Made by a program: the position numbers and the translations under genes. The notes beneath the pieces are model-generated. The model did not search any database. It was not told the DNA's origin and saw only the letters and a list, made by a program, of their open reading frames with translations. A stretch of 64,000 nt of DNA, from the NCBI GenBank assembly GCA_003255065.1, contig QAOA01005271.1:2469014-2533013 (forward strand), in the 5' to 3' direction. Positions 25,949-37,084 of this stretch are shown here, in pieces (positions within the stretch are counted from its first letter, which is position 1; the number at the start of each line of letters is the position of its first letter). This stretch comes from Cercis canadensis. Taxonomy: Eukaryota > Streptophyta > Magnoliopsida > Fabales > Fabaceae.

Positions 25949-28936
25949 GATTCAGTCACCTGACTTGCACGCTTATGCTCTCTGGGAAGTTCTCATCTCT
26001 GGACGTGATTAGCCTTATGGCTTTTCTGGATGATGCAGACGGTGATGATGCATGGGAGGGGCATTTTGGTCATTGACTGGTCGTGCCTAGCTTGAACGTG
26101 AGGATAATATAATAATGACTTTACGTGGAAGGGAAGATTGTGTATAGTGGTGAAGTATGGCGGATCATAGTCCGCTCTCAAGGAGAATCATTTATTTATT
26201 TTTGTATTTTAAAATTCTGGATTTTTGTTTTGTTAGGTGGTAGCCATAGAAGTGAATGACAATCACGAGAACCTCGACAATGACATAAAGGATCACAACT
26301 TGTATGCCTAGAAGTATCAGTTGTGATTTTCTTTTTGTTTATATTCATTTTTCTTTTTCTTTTTCTTTTGGTGATGGACACATATTTTACCATTACAATA
26401 TGATCAATTTAATGATGGACTGTGTTTTGTTTTATTTTTTAACCCAAATGCAACCGAACCACAATTGACCATTACATCATTTTGCATTAAATATTTATTT
26501 GTATTAATTTGATATGCTTGAGAATATTATTCAATTCAAGCTTCTCAACCTTAACTTTGAAGTTATATATGTTTCATATAAAAATTTAAAAGAAAATTGC
26601 TGAATATGGTTTGCTCATCTTTTTAACCCTAAAAATAAGATCTACAAATTTCATTGTTAAATTATATATAATAGTTAAAACTATCATTCAACTTTAATAT
26701 TTTTCTTGTACATTAAGTATTAATAAGTGACTTTCTTAACGAGTATCAATAAGTAAAAATTAATTGATCCTTTACAATTATTTTTCCACTTTTCACTTTA
26801 TGTTTTATTTTTTGTTTTTTAATTACATTTTCTACAATATTGTTGACAATAACATTCATGAGTTTTATACTTGCCTCCAAGCTCATCTTGCATATGGAGA
26901 CATAAAGTTTTAGATTGTTAATCCAACTAGTGGTCAAGTTTGTTCACAACTAGATTAGTTCAACTTGCAAATAATTTCCATATTTTTTTCCAGATTTGTG
27001 TTTTAAAAACCTCATTTTATTAATGAAAAGTTTCTAACATAATATTATTTTATTGCAAAAAAAATATTGTGACTAATTAATCACTATGACAAAATATGAT
27101 CAAANAATGGAATTATTTTTTTTTTATTAAAGTTATTTATTCGGAGGATGGGAAAGTGAACGTGGTGACTCAAATATGCTTTAGATGATGTAGTACTAGT
27201 ATGACTTTACGTGTTTTGAGAAAACATCGGCAACGACCCCACCATTATTAAAGAGCTAAAGTTGTGTTACTGATAATTTGAGGGAATTAAATTATTTTTA
27301 AAGTAAATTAAAGAAATAATTTGAGGGACCGTCTTCCCCTATACCCCACCCCTTCTATGATCCCCATTGATAAAAATCACATTTCTTCTCTTTAGATGAA
27401 CTTTATACCTATATATTAAAAACTAAACTTGCACTGAAATTCTTTCAAGTTTCAACATCATTTATTCTTTAGACAAGAAGCATACATTGAAAAAACCTTA
27501 GTATCATGAACTGAAGACTTCAAAATTATGGGCCAACTACTTGATACTAATGATGATTATGAAGTACTATCTTATTTCTTAACTAGCCAACGAATCAAAA
27601 CTAAGCACAAAGACTCAAAAAAAAGAAAGGAAAAAGGGAAAGAGAAATGTTACCATCTCTAAAGGTGACCATGATTTCATTAGTAGAAATGAAGAAAAGA
27701 TGAGTGACCTGTAGGTTACTCTTTAGTTTTCACCAATTTCATCAAATCCTATACTCAATTTCCATCATAATTAAGGGGACTACTGCAGTTTTGTCTCTGT
27801 ATGATACTGTGTAGACCCTTATTTCTGAAGCAAGCCATCTCTAAGATAGTTATAAGTGAATATCAAATGGTAAGCAATTATGTTCAGGCGCATATACTGT
27901 TTATATAATTTAATTCATAGTTTTTTTGTATTTAGCCATGGCTTGTTGAGCATGATAAAAGCAACATTATGATAGCTTTGGAACTGTTTCGAACTTCATA
28001 TGCTTCCACTGAATAATTCTTACTCAATGAAAGAACAAAGACTGTGTAGCGTATGAATCAAAAAGATTAACGTTGACCCTACTTTTTATTATCAGGCCAA
28101 TATTATACTGTCTACAATGATCACAATCTTCAATGGAAAGAACAGAAAAAGAGTCTCTTGAATCTTCATCTAGTTCTGCAGTACACTAAGAATTAGACCA
28201 GTAATCCCTTTAAAACATCTTATCCTTAATTATTACTATCTAATCACAGGATTTTTTTTTTATGAGAATCGGAGTTGAAATTGAAGATGTATCAATTACT
28301 AAAACCAACATATTTATCTTTTCTTTCCTTCGATCCACAAGAGGTTGTCTCCCCTTGGGGACAAACCGACATATTCAGTTAATTTAATAATTTAGTTTCG
28401 TATTATAGATCCATTAGCACTTTCGATTTGCCCTTCTTTCTTTACGAGTGTCATCCACGAAGCACTATAGCAACATAAATTTTGAAGTTCTTTCTCGAAT
28501 ACAAGAAGTTTAAAACCTGCGTTGCCGAGAGTCAAGTCCACGAGCTTATGTTGTAGAAATATTGGCTTCTTTCATCATCATCTGCTCTAGCATTTTCTTC
28601 TAAAATAGTATCACCTACGACTAGTATAACCAAAACAGACATCGTGATTGGAGTGATATTTAATGTGCGTCGCTCCCCTACGTTGAAGTTCTGTATTAAA
28701 TTTTCGCCTTCTTAGACAAACAGCATCTTGCAGCGTTCACTCCATTGCATTCAACGGTTAAATAATCATGGTCTTGACTAGTAGAGATGAAGAAAAAACA
28801 CGAAAGGAAATAAAAATTGGCTCTTCTCTTTATTACTTCTACTTTCAGCACAGAAGTCCCCTCACAGTCCTTCTGGGCAGCTCCCCCTTTTATATTTTCA
28901 GTTAGACTTTACGGAAACATAACAGAGCTTTTTTTT
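25949..28936. other. Intergenic region, no gene recognised
   Basis: Holds the 3' UTR of the preceding gene and then AT-rich DNA. A single 'n' is at 27105. A short near-palindrome, TGTCTCCCCTTGGGGACA, lies at about 28345-28362. No coding sequence of recognisable family is visible. Confidence 0.5.
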
Positions 28937-29909
28937 TAGATAAAATTCTATAGATGCTTGTGGTGATGTTCTCCTATTAAAACATAACATGTGTATTATT
29001 TTTTATACATCAGAACTACCTCATCCGCCCTCTTCATAATCACACCGTTATCTCCGTTAAATTACAAAATAGAAAGTAAATCATTTTCCTCCATCATCGC
29101 CAACGGTCCTCTCTTAATCCCTCTCTTTCTCTAGATTTCTCACTGTCAACTCCAAAAGATGCTTTTGCTCCAGCTCCTGTTAGACAATTTCAGTTCCTCT
29201 TCTAACCAGGAAAAACCCATTTTTCTTTGAAACCATTTAATATGAAGAACTCCAATCAAATGATGCAACACATATGTTGCCTGCCTGCGCCTTCCACTCA
29301 TAGTCTACAGAAGCATTAATCACAAGTGAGAACCACTAATAAAAGAGAAGCAAGGAGGGGGTGATGCAAAAATGATGAGCTGAACGTCAACATTGAAGAT
29401 GAAGTTTCGTCTTCCTCCCCATTTCTGCTCTCTACAACCTAACCCAGTTATGAGTTTTAGTCATTTTCAGAGGAAAATGGATGGGTGAAAAGAAAATTAA
29501 AAATTTCATTGACTTGTGTAGTCTTAGTTTTTATTTCATCTAGGTTTGTCGTATTCCTCCCCATTTCTAGTCTCTCCAATTTGACCCAATTATGGGTTTT
29601 GGTAACTTTTAAGAGAAAATGGATGGGTGAAAAGAAAATTGAAACTTTCATTAATTTTGTTTGGTAGACGAGATGAGGGGTGAGAAAGCTAGATAAAGAG
29701 AAGGATTGAGAAAGGATTATCGGTGATGGTGGAGGAAAAAGCAAAGGGGAAGAAAAAACTAGCGATTTAGTTTCTATTTTGTGTTTTAACAGAGATAACG
29801 GTGTGACTATGAAGAAGGAGGATGAGGTGGTGCTGATGTGTAAAAAATAATACACATGTTATGTTTTAATAGGAGAATAGCAGCACGGGTACCTATGGAA
29901 CTTTATCTA
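28937..29909. mobile_element. Non-autonomous DNA element with ~190-bp terminal inverted repeats
   Basis: The left end from 28937 (TAGATAAAATTCTATAG...) matches the reverse complement of the right end finishing near 29909 (TAGATAAAGTTCCATAG...) over roughly 190 bp. The shared core includes TTCTCCTATTAAAACATAAC, then ATGTGTATTATTTTTTA and TCACACCGTTATCTC. Long TIRs and no transposase suggest a non-autonomous Mutator-like or foldback element. The ends lie in T-rich sequence, so a target-site duplication cannot be read. The interior contains an imperfect ~140-bp tandem repeat (about 29408-29545 and 29548-29690), each unit with TTCCTCCCCATTTCT and AAAATGGATGGGTGAAAAG. The right half is repeated again after the 'n' at 30114. 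Confidence 0.6.
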
Positions 29910-30766
29910 AATTTTGTCCTTTTTTTTTTCCGCCATTAGAAGGGAGCACACATTGTGTGCTAGGGGAGCGGGAACTGGGCTCCAACCCGGGGTAATGAGG
30001 TGACCACCCTTTTCCGTGTACTTTCCTTTTGATACGAATAACACTAGCAAATATCAATTGAGCTCTCTAAATATGATAAATTTTCTTGTAATTGCATCAT
30101 TAAGAAGCTTGAGNTTTCAGAGGAAAATGGATGGGTGAAAAGAAAATTAAAAATTTCATTGACTTGTGTAGTCTTAGTTTTTATTTCATCTAGGTTTGTC
30201 GTATTCCTCCCCATTTCTACTCTCTCCAATTTGACCCAATTATGGGTTTTGGTAACTTTTAGAGAAAATGGATGGGTGAAAAGAAAATTGAAACCTTCAT
30301 TAATTTTGTTTGGTGGACGAGATGAGGGGTGAGAAAGCTAGATAAAGAGAAGGATTGAGAAAGGATTGTTGGTGATGGTGGATGAAAAAGCAAAGGGGAA
30401 GAAAAAACCAGTAATTTAGTTTCTATTTTGTGTTTTAACAGAGATAACGGTGTGACTATGAAGAAGGAGGATGAGATGGTGCTGATGTGTAAAAAATAAT
30501 ACACATGTTATGTTTTAATAGGAGAACAACATCACCGGTATCTATGAAACTTTATCTAAATTTTGTCCTTTTTTTTTTCCGCCAGTAGATAGAAGGGAGC
30601 ACACATTGTGTGCTAGGGGAGCGGGAACTGGGCTCCAACCCGGGGTAATGAGGTGACCACCCTTTTCCGTGTACTTTCCTTTTGATACGAATAACACTAG
30701 CAAATATCAATTGAGCTCTCTAAATATGATAAATTTTCTTGTAATTGCATCATTAAGAAGCTTGAG
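29465..30766 (+). repeat. Direct duplication of ~650 bp flanking a single N (30114)
   Basis: Copy 1 is 29465-30113 and copy 2 is 30115-30766, with the 'n' exactly between them. Both run from TTTCAGAGGAAAATGG to TTAAGAAGCTTGAG. They differ by scattered substitutions and small indels (for example GTAGACG versus GTGGACG, ACTAGCGATT versus ACCAGTAATT), so they are near-identical but not the same. This pattern fits two allelic haplotypes joined at a closed gap better than a perfect assembly copy. Each copy holds the right TIR of the long-TIR element and a 17-bp palindrome AGCACACATTGTGTGCT (29945-29961 and 30598-30614). Confidence 0.9.
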
Positions 30767-30875
30767 AGCAGTTTCTTTCTGTCCAATAGATGCTTCTCGA
30801 AAACCAGGATGAAGCAACCTCTGGTGATATTCCTGAAGCAAATAGGATGAAATGTTCTGCAGGTAAAATATTTGC

Positions 30876-31173
30876 TCACAGTCCCAACATTTCTGCAGCC
30901 TCATCTGTCCTGAACTCAACAGAGTGAGTTCTCAGTCTTCTGGTGAATTCAGTACTGTATATGAGGAATTGAATGTCATATCCAAGAGAATGAGCCATCG
31001 GTTTCTAAATACAAATTCACATGAATACCAACATTAAAAACGAATGTGAGATTTGACAGTAAAATACCGAAAGTCAACAAATGAATTACATGATCAAGAT
31101 TTCTGTGAGTACCTTACAGTTATCAAAAGTCTCCAGGACTTCCCGTCGTATGTATGTGCTTATGGTTGAATCT
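30876..31173 (-). CDS. Two candidate 3'-terminal exons of an unrecognised gene
   Basis: On the minus strand, 31113-31173 and 30876-31004 can be joined with GT-AG borders and compatible phases to read about 63 residues: STISTYIRREVLETFDNCKK, then PMAHSLGYDIQFLIYSTEF, then TRRLRTHSVEFRTDEAAEML and a TGA. Neither exon has an internal stop in this frame, and the composition looks protein-like. I found no convincing upstream exon and recognise no family. A second open frame just downstream (30707-30919, ending FIIFRELN) is an alternative reading of the same region. It may be the tail of a real gene, a pseudogene fragment, or chance. Confidence 0.3.
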
Positions 31174-33473
31174 CTGACAGCTACGTCTATTTATTCATGT
31201 TTAATCAATAACAAAATACATCTCCCCCTTCCCCTCAAGTGACAATCACAGGATTTTACATCAGATCAAATAGTGACTGAACGTGGTTCCAAAATGGCGT
31301 TTGAAAGAATCAAGCTACAGAGTACAGATCTCATAATTCATCGGAAGAGTAAGGACAGATTTTCTGTGTTCATGTAAATTCTCATCAGAATTATTTGAGA
31401 CTTAGTTTTGAAAATTCATTCAGCCCAAGAGTGGTAGAAACTTCTCTTTTCAATTCCAGACTGTTATATAGAAGCAGCATGATTCATCCCTTGCCTGGTG
31501 GATTAGTTTAACACAAGATAATTTCATTCATATGTTTCTTTTCATTCAATTCCAAAAATCACTATCCATCTGAAAGTTAGAGTAATAGTTCTTTGTCATC
31601 ATGCATGAATTCATATATTCAAACATTTATCAATTTATATGAAGTAATTCTGCTCCTTTCGTATACAGGACATCCTAAGAATACAAGATAAAAAACCAAA
31701 CCAGAAAACATCTGCTGTGGATGCATGAATAAAGAGATGACATGGCCACAAAAAAAGAATAATGAGATGACATGACCAAGTTGTCTGAACGCACGCCAAA
31801 GCTACATATTGAACAATGCAGGGCACAACTGTGGAAGAAACGGCAGGTGCATGTTAGGTGTGTCTCAAGTGTCTAATAAGATGAATAATGCAGCAAAGAT
31901 GGAAGCATTGCAATGCGGCACATTACTGAATTTTCTACCAATAAAGTGTCTAATAAGACACATCAACAGCAATGGGGGTTCGACTCAGATAGAAATTTTC
32001 AACTAACAATGGCCCATAAAACTTCATTTAGAATCTGTAAAACCAAAAATGTTATTCTAAGCACCACGGATATATGACACAAATAGTGTGAGAGAAGATA
32101 TTTCATTTAGAATTCACCTAGCAACCCACATGCAAATTACATCCATGCCTCAAACTGCAGAAAAGATTTCCTTCAGTTTTAATTCAAAGGCAATAAAGTA
32201 ACAGAGTTTAAAATTAAGGACAAAGGTCTGTTGAAATTAAAGGGCTTGATAAACAAGAACGATCAGAATGTACAATACCTGGTACTTGTCCTGCATAAAT
32301 GGGGACCAGAAACAAAAGCTGTTTTTTTCTGATACTAGGCTTGCATAGCTTTTATCTTGAAATTCATTTTAGAACAATATTCGAAGACATGCCATATAGA
32401 GTTTTTCACACCAAATTCCTACTTTGCATGCTTTTAGAAAGAACTATTAATTTTGAAAGAGAAATTACACAGACACTTGTTATCAATTTATCATTAAGGA
32501 AAATATTTATTCAAAGAAGTACCTAAAACCAATTAATCCATCCAAAACAGAAAATCCAAGACCACCGTTTCATTAGCACTATCATGGAACAATATTTCTT
32601 GTGATATAGGGATTCTCCAAATTGGCTGAAGTGCTATAAAGACCATAGCATGAGGTGGGTAAACATCATAGTGCTGTGTGATGAACCAAATTAGAAAGGA
32701 CTGTGCTCTCTTAGAGGGGTTGTGGTGCTTATGGGTGAACCCTAACGCCACATTCTTCAATCAGAGCTTTTTACCTTCACATCTTTTATGGGATAAGTGA
32801 TTTTTTTCGCTTCTTTCTGGGTGTCTGCACATGGATCCTTTAAGGTGATTTCATTAATGCATATAAAGAGGGACCAAGAGCTCATCTGAGCTTATGTTTT
32901 TGGGTTTCTTTTTGTTGTTTCCTTTGTTTTAGGAGGGTTACTTGTGTCCATCTATGTATTCTTTTTCTTCTAAATAAATTATACTTTTATAAAAAAGAAG
33001 GACAATATTTCTTAGTTTGACCCCAAATGCACATTATACAAGCATATGATGGGAAACATGTTCTGCTGTTGTTCATCATTTCTCATGACTACATGACCTA
33101 AAGTAACACAATAGCCCTCTAGAGTGATGTTAATGAGTAAACAAGTTGTTCACAAACAGAGAACTTGCAGTAGTTTTCCAAGTTACCTCTATTTCAGGTC
33201 ACCAATTTCATTATTAACATCGCCTTTGTCACATCTCATAAATTTAATAGATCAGTCTTCACAAATTCCTAGTTTCTCACTTGAACCAGACTTTGCTGAA
33301 CTCATTTAAGTAAGACCTGTTATAGTATCAGAGCAACAATTTATATCTGCGATCAGCCTCATAAATCCTCATTTAAAAGACTTTGAAATGCAGCACTGCT
33401 AAATATTTACTGCTAACAACATTACTACAAAAAATACGTAATTCTGATTCAACTTTCTTGTTGACATCTTGAG

Positions 33474-33530
<57 letters not shown>

Positions 33531-33782
33531 NTTGTAGTTAAGATATTTCAGTATAAGCATCCTAGGTAATATCATGAAAACTAAATACAGAAGAGCAAAT
33601 ATATTAACCATTGATGTGAATTTATATCCGTAACACAGAAACAAAAATTTTCACATAATTCAGAAATCAAGTTACAAGATTGATATCAAAGAATGCTACA
33701 AACACATCCAAACCATACATCCTCTTCAACACAAAAAATGAAAAAGGTACAGCCCACTAACAATTTTCTATCTGATCACAAA
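31174..33782. other. Region between candidate exons and TML; possible LINE 3' relic
   Basis: No complete gene seen. From about 32640 to 33000 the plus strand resembles the 3' end of a plant L1-type LINE: degenerate coding-like sequence, then a T-rich tail ending TAAATAAATTATACTTTTATAAAAAAG. A poly(T) run of about 50 nt with an 'n' at 33531 follows at 33478-33532. Part of the right end should be the TML 3' UTR. Any upstream exons of the candidate gene at 30.9-31.2 kb would lie here. Confidence 0.35.
33478..33532 (+). repeat. Poly(T) tract interrupted by an N
   Basis: About 52 T followed by 'n' and TT, directly visible. The true length is unknown because the base caller or gap filler stopped here. 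Confidence 0.9.
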
Positions 33783-35702
33783 TCAATTACAAATGTAAAC
33801 CCCACTCTCAAATCTGGGACTAACCTCATAGAAGTCTGTCTTACCCTCAGAAGCAGGCCGCAGGCAAACCCCAGACAATGATGACTGAGCTTCTTGTACG
33901 GAAAACTTCACATAACAGACCGCCTCAATGTCTTCATCAGCGTCTTCTTCACTAGAATCTACCGGCATCCTTGCTCTCAAACGGCCAGGAGATCCCTTTA
34001 GTGGGATCACAGGCACATGCCATTTAACTTCTTTTTCAGACCTATTCAATACGGCTTTTGGTGAAACCTTCAACAATGTTGGATCCACTGGTAGTTTCAG
34101 AGTGAATGTAACATCATTCAAGGGAGCTATCAAATCAGGGTTTAAAGCATACTGTATCATCACAGAAAGCAAACTTCCAGTATGACGTTTTATAATTCTA
34201 ACTCTCAAAGGCAAGGGCGTTAACCTTGGTAGTAAACTATATTTTATAACTGGTATAGGCTCATCTGAGGCTGCAGTCCTCACATGAAAAATCCTATTAC
34301 CAAGGCTACTCACACGAGAACTCTGTATAACAAATCTTTTGACTGCACTAGTTCCCTCAACTCGGAATGAGAATTCAGTTTCCTTATCACCAGAAGTCTT
34401 AGGTGGCAATGTTCTTAAGTAAACGACCCCCATTAATCCTACTCTTGCAAGTAATGATTCTCTGAACTCTGCACTAATCTCTTCCGAGATATACATCTCA
34501 GGACCTTTCATTTCTTGCTTCTTCACCAATAAATTCTCAAGCGGAGTGCCTCCTCCACCTTCTGCTGCAGTTGCTTTAGGTGCACGATCTGGTCCAGTCT
34601 GTAACAATTCAAGTCCACCAAGCCCTTGTGGTTTTGGAGCCTTTGTTGGTCCTACAAACTCCGATGGATCAAGTCCACCTCCCCAAGCATCACTGAATGC
34701 TTCAAAAGTTTCTCCTATAGAAACTTGGTCAGTACCAAACTCTACTCCACCGTAGTTCCCTTCAAATCCTTCGACATTAATCTGGGTAGATTGTGTCGCC
34801 TCTGGAGGTGGCAATGTAGTCACCTCAAGCCCCGCCAATGCTGCTGTTAAATCAGTAGCTGAAGGATCCTTAGTCTTCTTAAACCCACCAACCAGCTCTT
34901 GGGGTTTATTGATCGCATCGCTTGCTGCAAATGGATCATTTTCCGCTGAAGACTCTTCCGGCTTAAGCTGCAGCTCATCCTGGTTCTCAACCACAGCCTG
35001 TGCCACGGGAGCAAGGCTAGCAGCCACTTCGTCTCCAGCTGCAAGTGTCTCAGGCGGCAACTCAAACCTCGCATTGGAGAATGCATCAATGCTGGATTGG
35101 TGCTCCATGGAATGCCCTTCAACACTATTCCAATTATCAGCACCACGGATCTTGTTCTCAGTGTCAAGTACCGAATGGACCATCTTGGCAATGCTATCAC
35201 CGTGCATAGTAGCAAGCATGGCGGCAAGACGAATGCTACTGACACCCCTAAGAACAATGTCCAAAGCCATGTAAATCTCAGCATACTTGCGGCTAAGCTT
35301 CTCGGGAGTAACATCGACGCCACGGCAAGCAGTAACAATGACACTGACAGCTTGGTTGACGATGTGAATACACTCAAAAACGTTAACAGCGTTGTCGTGA
35401 TCCGCGACAGTGATACCAAGCACATAGATTCCATTAACTAACCGGTAAACGACACGGTAGCGGCTCTCGACGCCGACAATAATTTGGCCACTGGAGGCGG
35501 CGAGTGGATCATCTCCGATGGATTCGGCGGCGTAGGCGTCATCGCTGGAGGATTGGGCATTCTTGTTGGCAATCAGGGCGCGACGGGTTTGGCGGAAGGA
35601 TGAGAGGGCTCCGAGTGCACGGGCCGGCGGGAACCATTCGCGGGTCTGGAGAAGGATATCGGATCCATTGGCGGGTTGTAAAGAAAGGGCTAAGCAAGAC
35701 AT
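33783..35702 (-). CDS. TML: TPLATE complex subunit TML (muniscin-like)
   Basis: TML is a subunit of the plant TPLATE (TSET-like) adaptor complex that drives clathrin-mediated endocytosis at the plasma membrane. The uninterrupted ORF of 639 residues is close to the Arabidopsis length. The N-terminal longin-like/mu-adaptin-like half contains VGVESRYRVVYRLVNGIYVL and GVDVTPEKLSRKYAEIYMAL. A Gly/Ser/Pro-rich linker of low complexity follows (about residues 210-400). The C-terminal mu-homology domain starts near 410 with KGPEMYISEEISAEFRESLL and runs to the end, including LPPKTSGDKETEFSFRVEG. No intron interrupts the coding region. The gene is divergent from XRCC3 with 470 bp between start codons. 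The identification rests on strong resemblance across both domains. Confidence 0.93.
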   Translation of the reverse strand: MSCLALSLQPANGSDILLQTREWFPPARALGALSSFRQTRRALIANKNAQSSSDDAYAAESIGDDPLAASSGQIIVGVESRYRVVYRLVNGIYVLGITVADHDNAVNVFECIHIVNQAVSVIVTACRGVDVTPEKLSRKYAEIYMALDIVLRGVSSIRLAAMLATMHGDSIAKMVHSVLDTENKIRGADNWNSVEGHSMEHQSSIDAFSNARFELPPETLAAGDEVAASLAPVAQAVVENQDELQLKPEESSAENDPFAASDAINKPQELVGGFKKTKDPSATDLTAALAGLEVTTLPPPEATQSTQINVEGFEGNYGGVEFGTDQVSIGETFEAFSDAWGGGLDPSEFVGPTKAPKPQGLGGLELLQTGPDRAPKATAAEGGGGTPLENLLVKKQEMKGPEMYISEEISAEFRESLLARVGLMGVVYLRTLPPKTSGDKETEFSFRVEGTSAVKRFVIQSSRVSSLGNRIFHVRTAASDEPIPVIKYSLLPRLTPLPLRVRIIKRHTGSLLSVMIQYALNPDLIAPLNDVTFTLKLPVDPTLLKVSPKAVLNRSEKEVKWHVPVIPLKGSPGRLRARMPVDSSEEDADEDIEAVCYVKFSVQEAQSSLSGVCLRPASEGKTDFYEVSPRFESGVYICN

Positions 35703-36172
35703 GGCCGGAGAAGAGATTCCGATCTGTGAAAGATGGATCTCTCAGAAATGCGGTGGTTAACTGCGCATCTAGGGTCGAAACCAAATGATTTGGTTTTAGA
35801 TCTCTGAAAAAAATAGAAAATCGAAGCAATTCAAATTCACAGCAGCAATCGTTTCGCTCGAATTTTTGTTTTATCAAATAATTGCTGCACATAAAAATGG
35901 TGGTTACCGAAAGAGATGAAGATGAGTGTTTGGTCGAGGACTGGGTTAGACTCGGTAGAGAAATCTGGTAAAGGTTCTTAATTTTTAATTTTGCGGTTTT
36001 GGGCCGTTGAAGTGTCATGGACATTCATGAATAAGGCCCAACGAAGGCCCATTATGAGTCCATCTTCAAACAACATCGTAACTACTTCAAATTTGGTTGG
36101 CGCCGTTTTGGTTTCCCTCCCTAATATTCGCTCCATAAGTTACTTCAAATTCCAAAGTAGCACAGAGAACAG
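35703..36172. promoter_or_regulatory. Shared bidirectional promoter region between TML and XRCC3
   Basis: Only 470 bp separate the two divergent start codons. The region holds three site II hexamers, TGGGCC at 36000-36005 and GGCCCA at 36035-36040 and 36046-36051, on the XRCC3 side. No TATA box is obvious for either gene, typical of housekeeping bidirectional promoters. Both 5' UTRs must lie inside this interval. Confidence 0.55.
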
Positions 36173-37084
36173 ATGAATCCAGAAAGTCTATTGCAGCTTC
36201 AACTGAGGACCCAAAAGTGCAGCTTGGGGTGTCCCGTACTGGATCGGTGCCTGGGTGGTGGGATCCCCTGCAACTCATTGACGGAGCTAGTAGGTGAAAG
36301 CGGTTGCGGGAAGACCCAATTTTGCCTACAGCTGGTGCTTGCTGCTCAATTGCCACCGACGCGCGGTGGCTTGTCTGGTTCCTCTTTTTATATATACACT
36401 GAATTTCCTTTTCCCAAGAAGCGCCTTCGAGAACTTTGCAGCAAGTTTCGTAGTTCTCACAAGGAGCTTTTTCCATCTGGAGATAGCAATGGTGATGATC
36501 CATGCGACAGAGTTCTCATCCAGGGTGTTTCAACTGCGGATAAACTGTTGGAAGAAATGCGCACGATTGAGTCGTATCTGGTCCACTCAAAATCCCGGTT
36601 GCCAATTAGGGTCATTGTGATTGATTCCATTGCTGCTCTCTTTCGATCTGATTTTGACAACACACCTTTAGATCTTAAGCGCAGGTCATCGCTGTTTTTC
36701 AAGATTTCTGGGAAATTGAAGTGGTTGGCCAAGAGGTTTGGGTTGGCGGTGGTGGTGACAAACCAGGTGGTTGATGTGATTGGGGCAAATGAGGGCGTAA
36801 ATGGGCTAAGGATTGGGAACTTGGCTTGTTTGTATTCATCGGGTAGACGGGTTTGCCCTGCGCTGGGTTTAGGGTGGGCAAACTGCGTAAATTCAAGGTT
36901 CTTGTTGTCAATGAATGAAGAAAGTAGCTGGGTTGATGAGGATGGTGCGGTTTATCAACGGAGGAAAACGAGGAGGAGAATCAGAGTTGTCTTTGCTCCT
37001 CATTTGCCTGAGTGCTCCTGCGAATTCGAGATACACGAAAAAGGGGTCTCTGGTGTGGAGTGGAGACACCCAATCCAGCCATAA
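36173..37084 (+). CDS. XRCC3: DNA repair protein XRCC3 (RAD51 paralog)
   Basis: RAD51-family ATPase that acts with RAD51C in homologous recombination repair and in meiosis, in the nucleus. The 303-residue ORF opens MNPESLLQLQLRTQKCSLGC. Walker A is GESGCGKT (residues 41-48) inside GGGIPCNSLTELVG, and Walker B is RVIVID (146-151) followed by SIAALFR. A VVVTNQV segment (193-199) matches the L2-region core, and LGLGWANCVNSRFLL matches the C-terminal RecA-fold signature. Length agrees with Arabidopsis XRCC3 (about 304 residues). The coding region is one uninterrupted exon here. It shares a promoter region with TML, and the same neighbour pair exists in Arabidopsis, which argues against a retrocopy. 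Confidence 0.95.
   Translation: MNPESLLQLQLRTQKCSLGCPVLDRCLGGGIPCNSLTELVGESGCGKTQFCLQLVLAAQLPPTRGGLSGSSFYIYTEFPFPKKRLRELCSKFRSSHKELFPSGDSNGDDPCDRVLIQGVSTADKLLEEMRTIESYLVHSKSRLPIRVIVIDSIAALFRSDFDNTPLDLKRRSSLFFKISGKLKWLAKRFGLAVVVTNQVVDVIGANEGVNGLRIGNLACLYSSGRRVCPALGLGWANCVNSRFLLSMNEESSWVDEDGAVYQRRKTRRRIRVVFAPHLPECSCEFEIHEKGVSGVEWRHPIQP

Noticed and set aside
34847-35441. Long overlapping ORFs on both strands inside TML
   Set aside because: Shadows of the GC-richer TML coding region; only the minus-strand 639-residue frame matches a known protein.
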